NCBI GenBank assembly: GCA_010909725.1
Contig: JAACMV010000020.1
Location: 310,001-374,000 of the forward strand
DNA: 64,000 nt
Direction: 5' to 3'
Source: Picochlorum sp. 'celeri'
Taxonomy: Eukaryota > Chlorophyta > Trebouxiophyceae
Below, in pieces: positions 1 to 10,286 of this stretch; positions within the stretch are counted from its first letter, which is position 1; each line of letters begins with the position of its first letter. The translations under genes and the position numbers were made by a program. The notes under the pieces are model-generated. The model saw nothing but the letters and a program-made list of their open reading frames with translations, ran no database searches and had not been told where the DNA came from.

Positions 1-1
1 G

Positions 2-2053
2 TTGTCGTGTGGACAACACTCTACGATATCCCTATCTGGAACACGTGTCCCAAGTGGCACAAGGCTGCAGGGAGGCCGTAGAGTCCATGCAATGGATGCA
101 ACGAATCTTAAAAAACATAATGATTATTTTGGAAGCGGAAAGGGTCTCGGGGCTGCGCATGGTAGTGACGTTCCAACACCTGTATCTCGCCAGAGGGTAG
201 CACGGCGTGCTATCACGGCAGAGAGGGATGGGACTCTTCCATCACAGCCAAATAATTCTTCAGAATCATCTCAGATGCGCGTTGTTATTGCGGGAGGAGG
301 TATTGGTGGTCTGGTGCTTGCGATTGGCTTGCTCAAGCAGGGAATTTCTGTCAAGGTGTTGGAACGAGACTTGACTGCTATTCGTGGAGAAGGGAAATAT
401 AGAGGGCCTATTCAGGTGCAGAGTAATGCGTTGGCTGCTCTGCAGGCATTGGATGACGAGGCAGCAGAGCAAGTGCTCAACTATGGTTGTATTACTGGGG
501 ATCGGGTGAATGGATTGTGTGATGGTGTGTCAGGAGAGTGGTACTGCAAGTTTGATACCTTCCATCCTGCGGTGGATAAAGGTCTTCCTGTGACACGAGT
601 GATTAGTCGGCAAGTTCTTCAGGAGATTTTGGCGGAGAGGGTGATGTCTCTGGGAGGGGAGGCTGTGATTGAGAATGGTGTACATGTGGTGGATTACAGG
701 CAGGAAGTGGATAGGGATTCGGGGAAAAAGACTGTGGTTGCAATTTGTGAAGATGGGACTGAGTATCATGGGGACCTTTTGATTGGTTCCGATGGGATTT
801 GGTCAAAGATTCGTCACAAGATGATTGGGCATACGGAAGCAAACTATTCACGGTATACATGTTACACTGGAATATCGGATTTCACGCCACCAGATATCGA
901 TACAGTGGGATATAGGGTGTTCTTAGGTCATGAACAATATTTCGTCAGTAGTGATGTTGGTGGCGGAAAGATGCAATGGTATGGGTTCCATAGAGAACCT
1001 GCTGGTGGAGATGATATGCCAGGGAAGCGCAAGGAGAGGCTGATGACTATTTTTGGAGACTGGAGTGATATGGTCACGGATCTTATTGAAGCTACCCCAG
1101 AGGATGATGTCCTGCGACGAGACATTTATGACCGTCCACCTATATTCAAATGGACTGATGGGAGAGTGGCGTTGCTTGGGGACAGTGCTCATGCAATGCA
1201 GCCAAACTTGGGCCAGGGAGGTTGTATGGCGATTGAAGATGCCTTCCAACTGTCAGTTGATATCCAAGAGGAATTGAAGCGAGACGAGATGAATCCCGAC
1301 CTTGACAAGGTACTGAAGGGATACTTTAGGAAGAGACTGGTGAGGGCTGCTGCCATTCATGGAATGGCAGGAATGGCTGCTTTCATGGCCTCGACATACA
1401 AGGCATATCTCGGAGAAGGATTAGGTCCCTTGGAATGGATGACAAAATTGAGAATTCCTCATCCTGGAAGGGTTTCAGGACAGCTCGTTTTGAAATTAAC
1501 CATGCCTGCCGTCCTTGACTGGGTGTTGACAGGATACCAATCAGTCCTTCGTATGTCTGGAAGGGCCCCTCTGTGCAGAATCGAAGACAAACCCCTTGGA
1601 TTCGATGAATCTCAGTTTCCTACATTCATGAGGGACGATGATGAACTCCTTCGCGCGGCGAATGCGGATTGGTACCTCACAACCCAGAACGATGCAACTC
1701 GATTCCACCTCCCAGATGAAGACAGCAACCTTCTTCTTCACCTCGCATGTACCGAGTCCAGCATCAATACAGTTGCAGACGAGAACGCTAGACACTTTAC
1801 AATTCAGAGAAAAGACGGAAGCTATTGTATCAGCAATCTTTCCCAATCCACAGCTGTCCTCAGAGATGGAAGAACAGTCTCATGCCATAGCCCTGTGCCA
1901 TTGAGGCCGGGTGATGAGATTACCATCAATGACGTGCGTGTCCACGTCAAATTTGAACACAAGAGCGTCGCTCTCTCCGGCCACGGAACGTATGACCGAA
2001 GAAATGAACTCGTGAGACATCCAGAACTCTCACCAGAACCTGTTGCATCATAA
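2..2053 (+). CDS. ZEP: Zeaxanthin epoxidase with C-terminal FHA domain (5' end outside window)
   Basis: FAD monooxygenase that epoxidises zeaxanthin to violaxanthin in the plastid xanthophyll cycle. The frame is already open at the window edge, so the true start is probably upstream; the first in-frame ATG is at base 92. Visible residues 1-90 are rich in Arg, Ser and Gly like a transit peptide. The Rossmann motif GGGIGG is at about 98-103, the second FAD motif GSDGIW near 263, and the GDSAHAMQPNLGQGG motif near 393. Residues about 565-665 match the FHA position of plant ZEP and keep an Arg-His turn (ARHF), but the usual loop with a Gly-Thr pair is replaced by LSQSTAV, so phosphopeptide binding may be weakened. 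The gene converges with the V-ATPase D gene, 68 bases away. Family assignment is strong; the missing 5' end is the main limit. Confidence 0.93.
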   Translation: MSCGQHSTISLSGTRVPSGTRLQGGRRVHAMDATNLKKHNDYFGSGKGLGAAHGSDVPTPVSRQRVARRAITAERDGTLPSQPNNSSESSQMRVVIAGGGIGGLVLAIGLLKQGISVKVLERDLTAIRGEGKYRGPIQVQSNALAALQALDDEAAEQVLNYGCITGDRVNGLCDGVSGEWYCKFDTFHPAVDKGLPVTRVISRQVLQEILAERVMSLGGEAVIENGVHVVDYRQEVDRDSGKKTVVAICEDGTEYHGDLLIGSDGIWSKIRHKMIGHTEANYSRYTCYTGISDFTPPDIDTVGYRVFLGHEQYFVSSDVGGGKMQWYGFHREPAGGDDMPGKRKERLMTIFGDWSDMVTDLIEATPEDDVLRRDIYDRPPIFKWTDGRVALLGDSAHAMQPNLGQGGCMAIEDAFQLSVDIQEELKRDEMNPDLDKVLKGYFRKRLVRAAAIHGMAGMAAFMASTYKAYLGEGLGPLEWMTKLRIPHPGRVSGQLVLKLTMPAVLDWVLTGYQSVLRMSGRAPLCRIEDKPLGFDESQFPTFMRDDDELLRAANADWYLTTQNDATRFHLPDEDSNLLLHLACTESSINTVADENARHFTIQRKDGSYCISNLSQSTAVLRDGRTVSCHSPVPLRPGDEITINDVRVHVKFEHKSVALSGHGTYDRRNELVRHPELSPEPVAS

Positions 2054-2121
2054 TTCATTGTATTTTGATTGTCTTTTCCCAATCACATTATTTCTAATTC
2101 TTGTTTTATTAAAACGAACAA

Positions 2122-2956
2122 TCAAAATATAATATCCTCATCCCTCTCCCCATCCACAACATTCACCACTGTTCTCGTCCCTCCTCCCTGTGCCAATCGC
2201 TCCCCCTGCTTTGCATGCAATGCTGCCTCAGCCTCTGTATGCTTCTTCTTATTCCCCTGCACCTTTTTCAATCTAAAAAACTCCTCACGCTCCAACTCAT
2301 CCAACTCACCCTTAATATACGAGATTGTATTCTCCAGTTTCGGCACCACCACATGCTCCAAAGCATTCACACGCCTGTTTGTCGTCTTGATTGCCCCATC
2401 CAACGTCACAAACGCCGTCTGGAGACTCGCAAGCTCCACTAACAAATCGACTGCTTCCACAAACGACTGCCTACAATCCTGAATCTGCTTACCCCCAGTC
2501 CCCAAACCAATCAATGCAATCTTTGTATCCGCATCTTCCTTGTGACACTCAAACTTTGGAATCACAACCCCAGCAACATTCTCCTGATGCGCCTGCACCT
2601 TCACCGTCGCCTGATCCACATTATCTAAAACCGTATGTCTAAAATCTCCATTCGTATATCGAGCCTGTGCCAAAGAAAAGAAAGATTCCTTCATGACCAC
2701 GCCCATTCGTTCCTTGGCTTCGACAATCTTCTTCAGAATCTGACGGAACCGCATATTCAACGCATCCGCCTTCTTCTTTAATAGAGCATGTCCTTTCGAT
2801 GCTCCCTGAAGCCGACCCTTCATAATGGCCAACACCGTCACGGTGGGCACGACTGGTAACCTACACACAGAAACACACACGGGTTGATTGGTTGTTTCAC
2901 TTTTTGGATGGCTATTGATTTCCAACAATGACAACAAACCTGTTCTGATTTGACAT
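2122..2956 (-). CDS. VHA-D: V-type ATPase subunit D, two exons
   Basis: Central-stalk subunit D of the V1 sector of the proton-pumping vacuolar ATPase. The main exon (2860-2122) encodes [20 protein letters not shown] and the long antiparallel coiled coil of the family. The frame upstream of this exon has no suitable start, but a small first exon solves it: ATG at 2956, exon 2956-2940 (MSNQN plus two bases), intron 2939-2861 (79 bases, donor GTTTGT, acceptor TGTGTAG), giving [20 protein letters not shown], which follows the conserved pattern of D subunits. The spliced protein is 251 residues, the normal size. Its upstream region is shared with NUP160, about 220 bases away and divergent. Family call is near certain; the first exon is inferred from splice signals, frame and homology pattern. 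Confidence 0.93.
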
Positions 2957-3021
2957 TGCTATTTTTTCTATAATATATGGTTGGGTCCACACAAGACCCA
3001 TATCTATGTATGTATAGACAT

Positions 3022-3035
3022 TTCCTCATGAGGAA
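3022..3035. repeat. 14-base perfect palindrome in divergent VHA-D/NUP160 promoter
   Basis: TTCCTCATGAGGAA reads the same on both strands. It lies about 65 bases upstream of the V-ATPase D start and 140 bases upstream of NUP160, so it could serve either gene. Its core CCTCATGAGG recurs in the palindrome at 48522-48537, and a spaced version lies at 50052-50066. Function is unknown; a dimeric transcription-factor site is the simplest reading. Confidence 0.5.
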
Positions 3036-3174
3036 GGAAGAAGGAAGAATCAACCTTAAAAAGATTATTAAGAACGGCATGTGTCCATGTGGTGGAGCAG
3101 ATGTGGGATGAAGGCAGGGGATTGTTACAGCATGAATATATAGTACAGTAAATGCTATGATGAAGAGGTGATGG

Positions 3175-6100
3175 ATGGTGGCCATGGAGAGGAAAATGAG
3201 TCAAGATGGCGAGCAGCATCCTGGGAATCCCTTGCCAGATGCGCCAGAGGGATTGGTTGTGGAGTCTACTGTAGCCCAAAGTATTTTTATAGACACTATT
3301 TATGTGTCAAAATCATCGTATAGTCAAGTTTCATCTGATGAGGTTGTTGAAACAGCACTTGAAGGAGAGGGAGAAGGTACAGCTTCTTGGTTGTCTCATC
3401 TCAAGGAGATGGGAGGAGGTGTTGCGGTGAATGTGGTGGGAGATGATTCGTTTCCAGTGTCGTGGACGTGCGATGGGTCTGCCAATGAGGTTGTGGTGCA
3501 CGTACAGAGAAACTGTACGAGGAGAATACAGTTTGATGTGGCTGTTTTTTCTCAATGTGGATGCTTGGTGGATGGTCGTGGAGACGTGCTGGTGGCGGTG
3601 CTGACTGTTGACAAGTATCTTCATCTGATTACTCTTGGCAGCTCTGTGGATGTGTCGAGCCAGTACTTTGAAGCTAATGATGTCCCTGTTACAGCTCTCG
3701 TGTTGATGGATAATGTGGTGTGTATTGGGAAGCAAAGTGGGTCGATTGCGTGCGTCGATGTTCAGCGTGGAAAGTTTACTGGACATGTATGGCATTTGGG
3801 GCAGCCAAGCGGGCTTTTGGGGAATATCATGGGTTCTTACTTGGGAAGTTTCTTTGGTGGTGGGTCTGATGCGAGCAACAACAATACGAATGGGATTGCA
3901 TGTATGGATGTTGTGTCTGTTCGGACAGATGATGGCGAATATACATTGTTACTATGCTGTCTCTACTGTGATGCATCGTTGAGGGTATGGGATGTGCAGT
4001 CAAAACACATGTTGCATGAGGTTGCCTTGCTGCCGCCCCATGAAGCTGAGCAGGTTATCCCATCTTGTCTGACGCATTCTGAGGATATTTTGCATCATGA
4101 TGGATACTTTTTGATTGCTTCGTTTGAGGTGATTGGAGGAGAAGAGTCAAAGAGTCACCTGTGTTTGTTCGAAATGACCATTCAAGATAGAAAGCATGGT
4201 GTCTTGAATATTCATGTTGATACTGGTCCTCGGTTGACTGGTGTCAAGGGTCGTGTGAGCAGTGCTTCATTAGAATATGTCGGATCTGGGTATCATGTGT
4301 GGTTTGTGAGTCAGGATGAGAGTGGGTCCATGATGCAGCGTATTTCATTTGAAGGGGAGGCAGATGGCCGGCACACAGGGGTCAAGTATGCTATTCGTTC
4401 TACTGAAGAGAGGCTTAGGGACCTGGGTGGATCGTCTGACTTGGACAGAGAGATGCTCAAAATGTACTTTGATGCTATTGGATCTCTTCTGAAACAAGGG
4501 CACTTGATCAACTATGTTCTGGATGATGTTTTCCTTCCATTTAATGTGTCAGCAGCAGCCATGAAGGCTACATTGCACGTATTGGGGGTGGAGTATGATG
4601 GGCAACATGATATTCGATCATGCCTGACATCTTGGATATTGGATGATGATTCTATGGATCCCTTTTCTCGATGCCTTCGATTCCTGGATGTATATCTTGT
4701 TGAGTATCACAGGCAATGTTGTCCTTTGGCAATAAGGGTGATCCAAAGGCATGATGTGGAGCAGAAGGCGGTCATTGTTGTCCGTAGCGATGGAAAGGTA
4801 TCATACTTGTTTGATGCTGATCCTTTTGAGTCAATGCGACATCATTCACGCATGTCGGATTCGGAGGCTGACTTGGTCGCAGAATTTTATGCTGTGATGA
4901 ATGTATTTACCAGCTCTGCTGCTGTTTCAATGGCATTATACGCGCTTCGACAGGGCGTGAATTTGAAGGAGGAACTTCTTCCTGTTCTTGTGAAGGTTGC
5001 CACTGGACATGTAAGGATTGATGCTGTGGAATTCGGGAGAAAAGCGTTGCCTGTGAGGAAAGTTTTGAGAAATTTCCCGGTTGTTTTGAATGATTGGGAA
5101 CAGGACTTGATTGGACCTGTTGTGGATCATGTTATACAAGAGTTTAAATGTGGTGTCGTGGGGGAAGAGTATAAGGATGAAAGTTTTCAAGACAATAAAG
5201 ATGCTATGCATGCCATGCATTCCTCAGTGCACTCGTGGGCTAGTGCCCGGCTTGACCTTTTGATAAAACTTGGTGTAGCATTGGAATACTTTTCTGGGAA
5301 TACTAGTCTTTGGCAGATGGATCTATCTCATTCATCGAAGAAGCTGGATACAATATTTGCTGAATGCTTCTCTGTGTTGTATGTCCATTGGGCATGCATG
5401 CAGAATGTTTGTCTTCAAAAACAAGTGCAGGTACCAGTGTTGAGGGCAGAGGAGGATGTGCTTATGGAAGCGCCATTCTCGAAACGAGCCAAGCGTGAAA
5501 GCGACGAAGAGGAGATTTATGGATACGAAATTGTCCTGGGCTTCATGAACGCTCCCTCTGAAGTGCGTAATATCCTGGATATGTGTAGCCTGCGGAATGC
5601 CTTGCTTGGCACACTGGGACAGGGGAGCATTCACCTTCCAGCTGCGCTAATGCATTCGATCTTGCGGAATGCACGCATCGTAAATCAAGATGATATAACT
5701 GAATCCCTCATGCATATCTTTAATGCGACCCCTTTCTTAGGAGGTTTTGAGATGAAGGTTTTCAAAGCATTTTTACAGCTCAGAATGTGTCATCGTGTCA
5801 AAGACTCGTATGCCAGAAATATGCAGGAGCAAGAAGCCTTGTCAATTCTACTCTCATCGGATTTAGTATGTTCGGATTTTTCAGAGAATTCCAAGAGACT
5901 TTCGGAATCACTGGAATCAGTATGCAGGTGGATTGGTGTTTCCTGGGATACCTTTGATGCCTTGTCCCAGGAGGACTATCTTGACCTTGTAGGAGAAATT
6001 CTCGAGCGCTTAGGTTGCAATGAAAGTTTTAAAAACGTCACTCTTTTGTCTGCAAGATTATATGAAAGGTCGGAAAGCAGCGAGGGTGTTGGAAAATCTG

Positions 6101-7404
6101 TCCGAGCTTGGGGTAAACTATATAGCATCCTGAAAGAGGAAGGCCACCTACAGGAGGCATATGTAGCTGCGCTTTCAATACTGGACCCTCAGAGACAAAT
6201 AGACTGCATCAGAAATTTAGTCGATCACTATGGCTCGACGAATGCATTGACATCCTTGTGCACACTACCTCTCTTAGAGCTGAGGGACTTTGGCAATATC
6301 AATGTCTTTGACCAAATTTCTCATGCATTGTGGGACAAAGCATTAAAAGAGCCAATAGATGAATCAAATGCGTACCTTGCTCTTTATGATTTTTACGTAT
6401 CCCGTGGAAATTTCCAATCGGCAGCGGCAGCTGTGTTGTCACATTGCCGAAGAATGGTCAAGGAAAGTGCCCATAGTAGCCTTGAAATAGCTTTATCCCT
6501 TCAGAAGATGCTTACATTGGCAGAGGGATGCTTGAAGATGGTTGATACCGCAGATGGATGGCTGGAAGATTCGAATCCATTGGATCAAGAGACATTTGTG
6601 AGAGAGTTTGTTTCAGATGATGATGCTGTGGCAACAACAGAGTACACCATTCCAAAGATGATTGACATTAGGAGTGTACAAAGAGAGCTTGCTTCAGTGA
6701 AAGCCTTGGTTCATATCGCGTCAATTGTTCCCAACTATGAGATGAACAAGAATGAGAAGGAAATCTTCTCTCAACTTTTGTCTCTGTCACTTTATGATGA
6801 GGCATGGCATCTTGCTCAAAGTGTGTTTTCGTGGTCAGATATTCAAGAAGCTAGGGAGAAAATTGTGTTCCATTTAAGTAAGAATGCAACCCTATCTGGA
6901 AGTCGTGGACATTGGAGAAGGCTGAAGTCGTTCATCAACGATACCGGAGTAAGCAATGCTATTCAGGATAAGATGAGGTTGGCAGCTGTTGAGGCAATCC
7001 TTGTGTCTGACACGTCCATGGGCATTCCCCCGTGGATTTTGGAGCCTTATTTGTGTCAATACGAATTTCTGTCCGGCAAAAGCACTCCGAAAGGTAAAAT
7101 GAATGACTCTATAGGTATGATTCGGCTGTTACTGCAGTATGGCAAACTGGAGTTGGCAGCAAAGCTGGCCTTGGAACTCTTGAGCCCAGTTACCACAAGT
7201 GCATCTAGCATTGCCTTGCCAAAAGTTGGTTCGATCAATTTACCTCACGATGTTTTGTCTCAGCTTCTATCGCTTCTGGAAGGGGCGGCGTCCACGTATC
7301 CATCTCTGAAAAGTTTACACAGAGTGATCTCTACTGCTCTAGATTCTGCAAATGCATCTGCTGCTAAGCAGACTGGAGCATTGGAGAACATATTGTCAAC
7401 TTAG
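3175..7404 (+). CDS. NUP160: Nucleoporin NUP160 (Y-complex scaffold)
   Basis: Large structural subunit of the Nup107-160 (Y) complex of the nuclear pore, involved in pore assembly and mRNA export. The 1409-residue protein has the family layout: a beta-propeller N-terminal third (for example LRVWDVQSKHMLHEV near 265, and a GYHVWFVS blade near 370) followed by a long alpha-helical solenoid. The stretch YVAALSILDPQRQIDCIRNL near 1000 and the following SNAYLALYDFYVSRGNFQSA resemble the matching part of animal and plant NUP160. Length equals the family's usual 1400-1500 residues. Single open frame, no intron needed. ATG at 3175 is followed by two more in-frame ATGs (3184, 3196), so the exact start is uncertain. 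It converges with the ArfGAP gene, 40 bases between stops. Confidence 0.82.
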   Translation: MVAMERKMSQDGEQHPGNPLPDAPEGLVVESTVAQSIFIDTIYVSKSSYSQVSSDEVVETALEGEGEGTASWLSHLKEMGGGVAVNVVGDDSFPVSWTCDGSANEVVVHVQRNCTRRIQFDVAVFSQCGCLVDGRGDVLVAVLTVDKYLHLITLGSSVDVSSQYFEANDVPVTALVLMDNVVCIGKQSGSIACVDVQRGKFTGHVWHLGQPSGLLGNIMGSYLGSFFGGGSDASNNNTNGIACMDVVSVRTDDGEYTLLLCCLYCDASLRVWDVQSKHMLHEVALLPPHEAEQVIPSCLTHSEDILHHDGYFLIASFEVIGGEESKSHLCLFEMTIQDRKHGVLNIHVDTGPRLTGVKGRVSSASLEYVGSGYHVWFVSQDESGSMMQRISFEGEADGRHTGVKYAIRSTEERLRDLGGSSDLDREMLKMYFDAIGSLLKQGHLINYVLDDVFLPFNVSAAAMKATLHVLGVEYDGQHDIRSCLTSWILDDDSMDPFSRCLRFLDVYLVEYHRQCCPLAIRVIQRHDVEQKAVIVVRSDGKVSYLFDADPFESMRHHSRMSDSEADLVAEFYAVMNVFTSSAAVSMALYALRQGVNLKEELLPVLVKVATGHVRIDAVEFGRKALPVRKVLRNFPVVLNDWEQDLIGPVVDHVIQEFKCGVVGEEYKDESFQDNKDAMHAMHSSVHSWASARLDLLIKLGVALEYFSGNTSLWQMDLSHSSKKLDTIFAECFSVLYVHWACMQNVCLQKQVQVPVLRAEEDVLMEAPFSKRAKRESDEEEIYGYEIVLGFMNAPSEVRNILDMCSLRNALLGTLGQGSIHLPAALMHSILRNARIVNQDDITESLMHIFNATPFLGGFEMKVFKAFLQLRMCHRVKDSYARNMQEQEALSILLSSDLVCSDFSENSKRLSESLESVCRWIGVSWDTFDALSQEDYLDLVGEILERLGCNESFKNVTLLSARLYERSESSEGVGKSVRAWGKLYSILKEEGHLQEAYVAALSILDPQRQIDCIRNLVDHYGSTNALTSLCTLPLLELRDFGNINVFDQISHALWDKALKEPIDESNAYLALYDFYVSRGNFQSAAAAVLSHCRRMVKESAHSSLEIALSLQKMLTLAEGCLKMVDTADGWLEDSNPLDQETFVREFVSDDDAVATTEYTIPKMIDIRSVQRELASVKALVHIASIVPNYEMNKNEKEIFSQLLSLSLYDEAWHLAQSVFSWSDIQEAREKIVFHLSKNATLSGSRGHWRRLKSFINDTGVSNAIQDKMRLAAVEAILVSDTSMGIPPWILEPYLCQYEFLSGKSTPKGKMNDSIGMIRLLLQYGKLELAAKLALELLSPVTTSASSIALPKVGSINLPHDVLSQLLSLLEGAASTYPSLKSLHRVISTALDSANASAAKQTGALENILST

Positions 7405-7444
7405 CTATTTATTTATCATAGAGTATAAAAGAATCAAAGATACA

Positions 7445-9766
7445 TTAATTCATTAGATCTTTTAATAAATCCGGGTCGCTTGCACACTGCATTGACCTTG
7501 GGCATTTTTTCTTCAACCATGTGAATGGTGTAAACCCTTCAAAATCAACAATCTTTGAACTGGATCCATACATAAGAAGTATTTTTGCAATCTCAGGCTT
7601 GTCAAAGTACAAGGCATACATCAAAGGAGTGCGGCCTGAACCGTCCTGGGCATCGATGGAATATTTCCCTGACACAAGAAGAAACACCACGACGAGACCA
7701 CTGCCACAACAGCAGGCAAAATGTAATGCTGTCGGCATGAAATCCTCATGCTCTTGGAACTTGCTTCCAATATTGGTTGCCAAAATTTTCGCAGGCTGCA
7801 CGGGACTCTTTGGAACGCCTTCCGAATGAACCAATGCTCTATAGCAGGTCAAAATATCATTATTCCTGATTCCGTCCCAAAGGTCATCATTCCATGAGCC
7901 ATCACCAGACCGAGGTTCCACAAACGTCCTCTTGACATACTTATCAATAATATAAGATTCCTTCACAGATGCCGGAGACGAGGGCTGCGGTTTCATACTT
8001 TCGTCCACATTTGCCTCCCAAATGCTATTCACAAAATCATTCCCGAGTACTTGAAAGAGAGAAACCAAGTAATCATCCCACACGCGGGTGTCAAGCGTAA
8101 GCGACCTTATTTTAGAAACATGCACACCTAGCTTCCTGTGTATCCCGGAGCACTCGATGCAATGGAGCGACCCCAAGTTGATCGATCCCCACTCGGGTTT
8201 TCTGGCTCTGCAATCTGCACACACATCATTTCCAGGAACTTGAGCTAATATCACATCTGGGCCGTCTCGACGATGCGCATCTTGCTTCTCATCCATCAGA
8301 TTAAAATTAGCCATCAACGCAGACATATCTCCACTCATATCTCTGCTATGAGTCGGGCGTATCGGGCTTGCATTCACTTCTGGACGCTTTACATCAGTGC
8401 TCTGAAAAGCACCAGAAAGCAGACAAACAATAACACCCTGCAACGTTTCTATCCACGAGGATGCGTCAATCTCATCTTCTGCCTGTAAATAATACTCTCG
8501 CTCTGGGCTAACAATTCGAAACGCATACGGCACGGGCTTCTCATCTTCCGGCAAACCAGGCTTGACAGCAGCTGTGAGTAGATTGACTGTTGTGTGAGGA
8601 TGCTGATTTGCACCAGATTTACGAATCAGATCACCCATATTGATACCTTCGGACTTTGTCGAGTAATAATATAACATGCCAGTCGAGTCTAGCACAAAAA
8701 ACCTCCGCTGCCACTTGTTCCTCATTGTGCTACTCCTCTTCAACAGATACCCCTGCTTCAAAATCGTCACCAACGCATTACCTGACACTCTTGTCTGTTG
8801 AATTAAAGCTTCCAGTTCACTCGCAAGATTTCTACTACTTTTCTTCTCTGCACCAACTTCCGCATCACCATCATCCAATCCATACTCTGTCTTGAGTCTC
8901 TCTTCTTCAGCCCTGCTTACTTTTAAATCATGCTCCCTTGAACACGTTCTCTCATACTCAATCAACTCATCAAGCTTGTCCATCTTCGCCTTCGAGTCCT
9001 CTTTCAACGCCTCAACATACTTTAAACTTTCATCAATATATGGCAAAAGCCCTTGGGCAACAGCGTGCCCATGCTCAAAATACTTGACTTGAGATTGCAT
9101 GACATTGGCAACAGCCTCTATCACCTCAAACTTGTAATCCCCTTGGGCCTTCACCAACGCCTTTGCTAAATCAAATCGCGCCTCATCAGCTTCTACCCTC
9201 GCTTGAATCACAACCTCCTGCTTGGTCGTCGAGTTTTTCTGCCCCAATCTCTTCCCATGATGCCCAAGGTGCTTGGACCGAACTGCATCATACTCTGATG
9301 TCTTCTGTTGCAACCGCTTTTCACCATTCCTGATGGCTTCATACAACCTATCAGATCGGCTTCCCAACCCATCACAGATAATCAATTCAACTTGCGTCCG
9401 CAACAGCTCCAAAAACGACGACATTTCTTTCAAACTCTGCACAAACCTATGAAGTACCGGCCCACCAAGCTGAAGACCCACATCGTCATCTCCTCCTCGC
9501 CCATCCATGCCACTCCCACCACTGCATGATTCTATACAATCTGAGAATTTAAGGGATGCCTGAAATGCGTCATCCAGAGCCTGACAGTACTGCGACGCTC
9601 CCTGCAACAACTTTCTCGTTCTGTTGGACAAAGCAGCACTTGTACGCTCCAATTCACCCACTTTGGACCTAAATATTGGCGAATCTTTGATATCAATAAA
9701 CGGAAGGGACACTGACGCACTCCCTTGTTGCTGCTGTTGTTGTGAAGAGGTTGTTTGTGCGTCCAT
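7445..9766 (-). CDS. ACAP/AGD-type ArfGAP: BAR, PH, ArfGAP zinc finger, ankyrin repeats
   Basis: GTPase-activating protein for ARF GTPases that couples membrane curvature and phosphoinositides to vesicle traffic. Counting from ATG 9766 (773 residues), the BAR coiled coil spans about 15-260, the PH domain about 335-450 (KQGYLLKRSSTMRNKWQRRF), the ArfGAP domain about 505-625 with a C-x2-C-x16-C-x2-C zinc finger (CADC...CIEC) followed by the arginine finger in SGIHRKLGVH, and ankyrin repeats about 685-760. This order is that of animal ACAPs and plant AGD1-4 (for example VAN3). The frame extends upstream to a GTG at 9820, but the first ATG is 9766. A glutamine run lies near residue 10. All catalytic residues I can place are present. 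Confidence 0.93.
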   Translation of the reverse strand: MDAQTTSSQQQQQQGSASVSLPFIDIKDSPIFRSKVGELERTSAALSNRTRKLLQGASQYCQALDDAFQASLKFSDCIESCSGGSGMDGRGGDDDVGLQLGGPVLHRFVQSLKEMSSFLELLRTQVELIICDGLGSRSDRLYEAIRNGEKRLQQKTSEYDAVRSKHLGHHGKRLGQKNSTTKQEVVIQARVEADEARFDLAKALVKAQGDYKFEVIEAVANVMQSQVKYFEHGHAVAQGLLPYIDESLKYVEALKEDSKAKMDKLDELIEYERTCSREHDLKVSRAEEERLKTEYGLDDGDAEVGAEKKSSRNLASELEALIQQTRVSGNALVTILKQGYLLKRSSTMRNKWQRRFFVLDSTGMLYYYSTKSEGINMGDLIRKSGANQHPHTTVNLLTAAVKPGLPEDEKPVPYAFRIVSPEREYYLQAEDEIDASSWIETLQGVIVCLLSGAFQSTDVKRPEVNASPIRPTHSRDMSGDMSALMANFNLMDEKQDAHRRDGPDVILAQVPGNDVCADCRARKPEWGSINLGSLHCIECSGIHRKLGVHVSKIRSLTLDTRVWDDYLVSLFQVLGNDFVNSIWEANVDESMKPQPSSPASVKESYIIDKYVKRTFVEPRSGDGSWNDDLWDGIRNNDILTCYRALVHSEGVPKSPVQPAKILATNIGSKFQEHEDFMPTALHFACCCGSGLVVVFLLVSGKYSIDAQDGSGRTPLMYALYFDKPEIAKILLMYGSSSKIVDFEGFTPFTWLKKKCPRSMQCASDPDLLKDLMN

Positions 9767-10286
9767 GGCGTTCTCTCTACCACAGATTGATTCTTTCTCG
9801 GTCGATCGTGCTGGAGTCACTATATGAAGTGTGTTATATAGTCAATCAGATGTGTTTCAAGGTCCATGCGATACATGGTGCCGAGACACGGCACGAGTAT
9901 GTCGTAATAAAGAAGTTTTAAAACGAATTTGAATTCCCCATGCATGGATGGTGGTCTTTTATCAATACAGCCCAATGAGGATTTTAGCGCAGCTTTGTTT
10001 TTCTTAATTTTCTTTTAGAATTATACTTATACGCACTCGGATGAGATTCTGATAAGAATCGTATCATCAGTTGCGGAGAATTCTCTCTCACATCCAAGCA
10101 AGTGTCCAGATTTTTGAATTTTCGAATTCAGGAAATACTAGACTGACGGTACTATTCTGCTTGGATTGATTTTATATTCCTATAAAAAAGTTCATATCGC
10201 GGTCATATAGACCCCAAGTCCTCGTATTCAGTCTACTACTGTACTAGAAGAAGGATTGGTGAGATTCCCGTCGACAAGGAACCAAC
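9767..10286. promoter_or_regulatory. 520-base divergent intergenic region (ArfGAP/tousled kinase) with small hairpins
   Basis: Shared 5' flank of two divergent genes with no coding potential that I trust. It is AT-rich and contains adjoining small inverted repeats: CCATG-CGATA-CATGG at 9864-9878, then GTGCCG-AGACA-CGGCAC at 9878-9894; the palindromes GTTTTAAAAC and CCATGCATGG; and a bulged hairpin at 10040-10068 (GATGA, GATTCT, GATA loop, AGAATC, TCATC). Stems of 5-6 bp are expected by chance, so only the clustering is notable. Confidence 0.4.
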
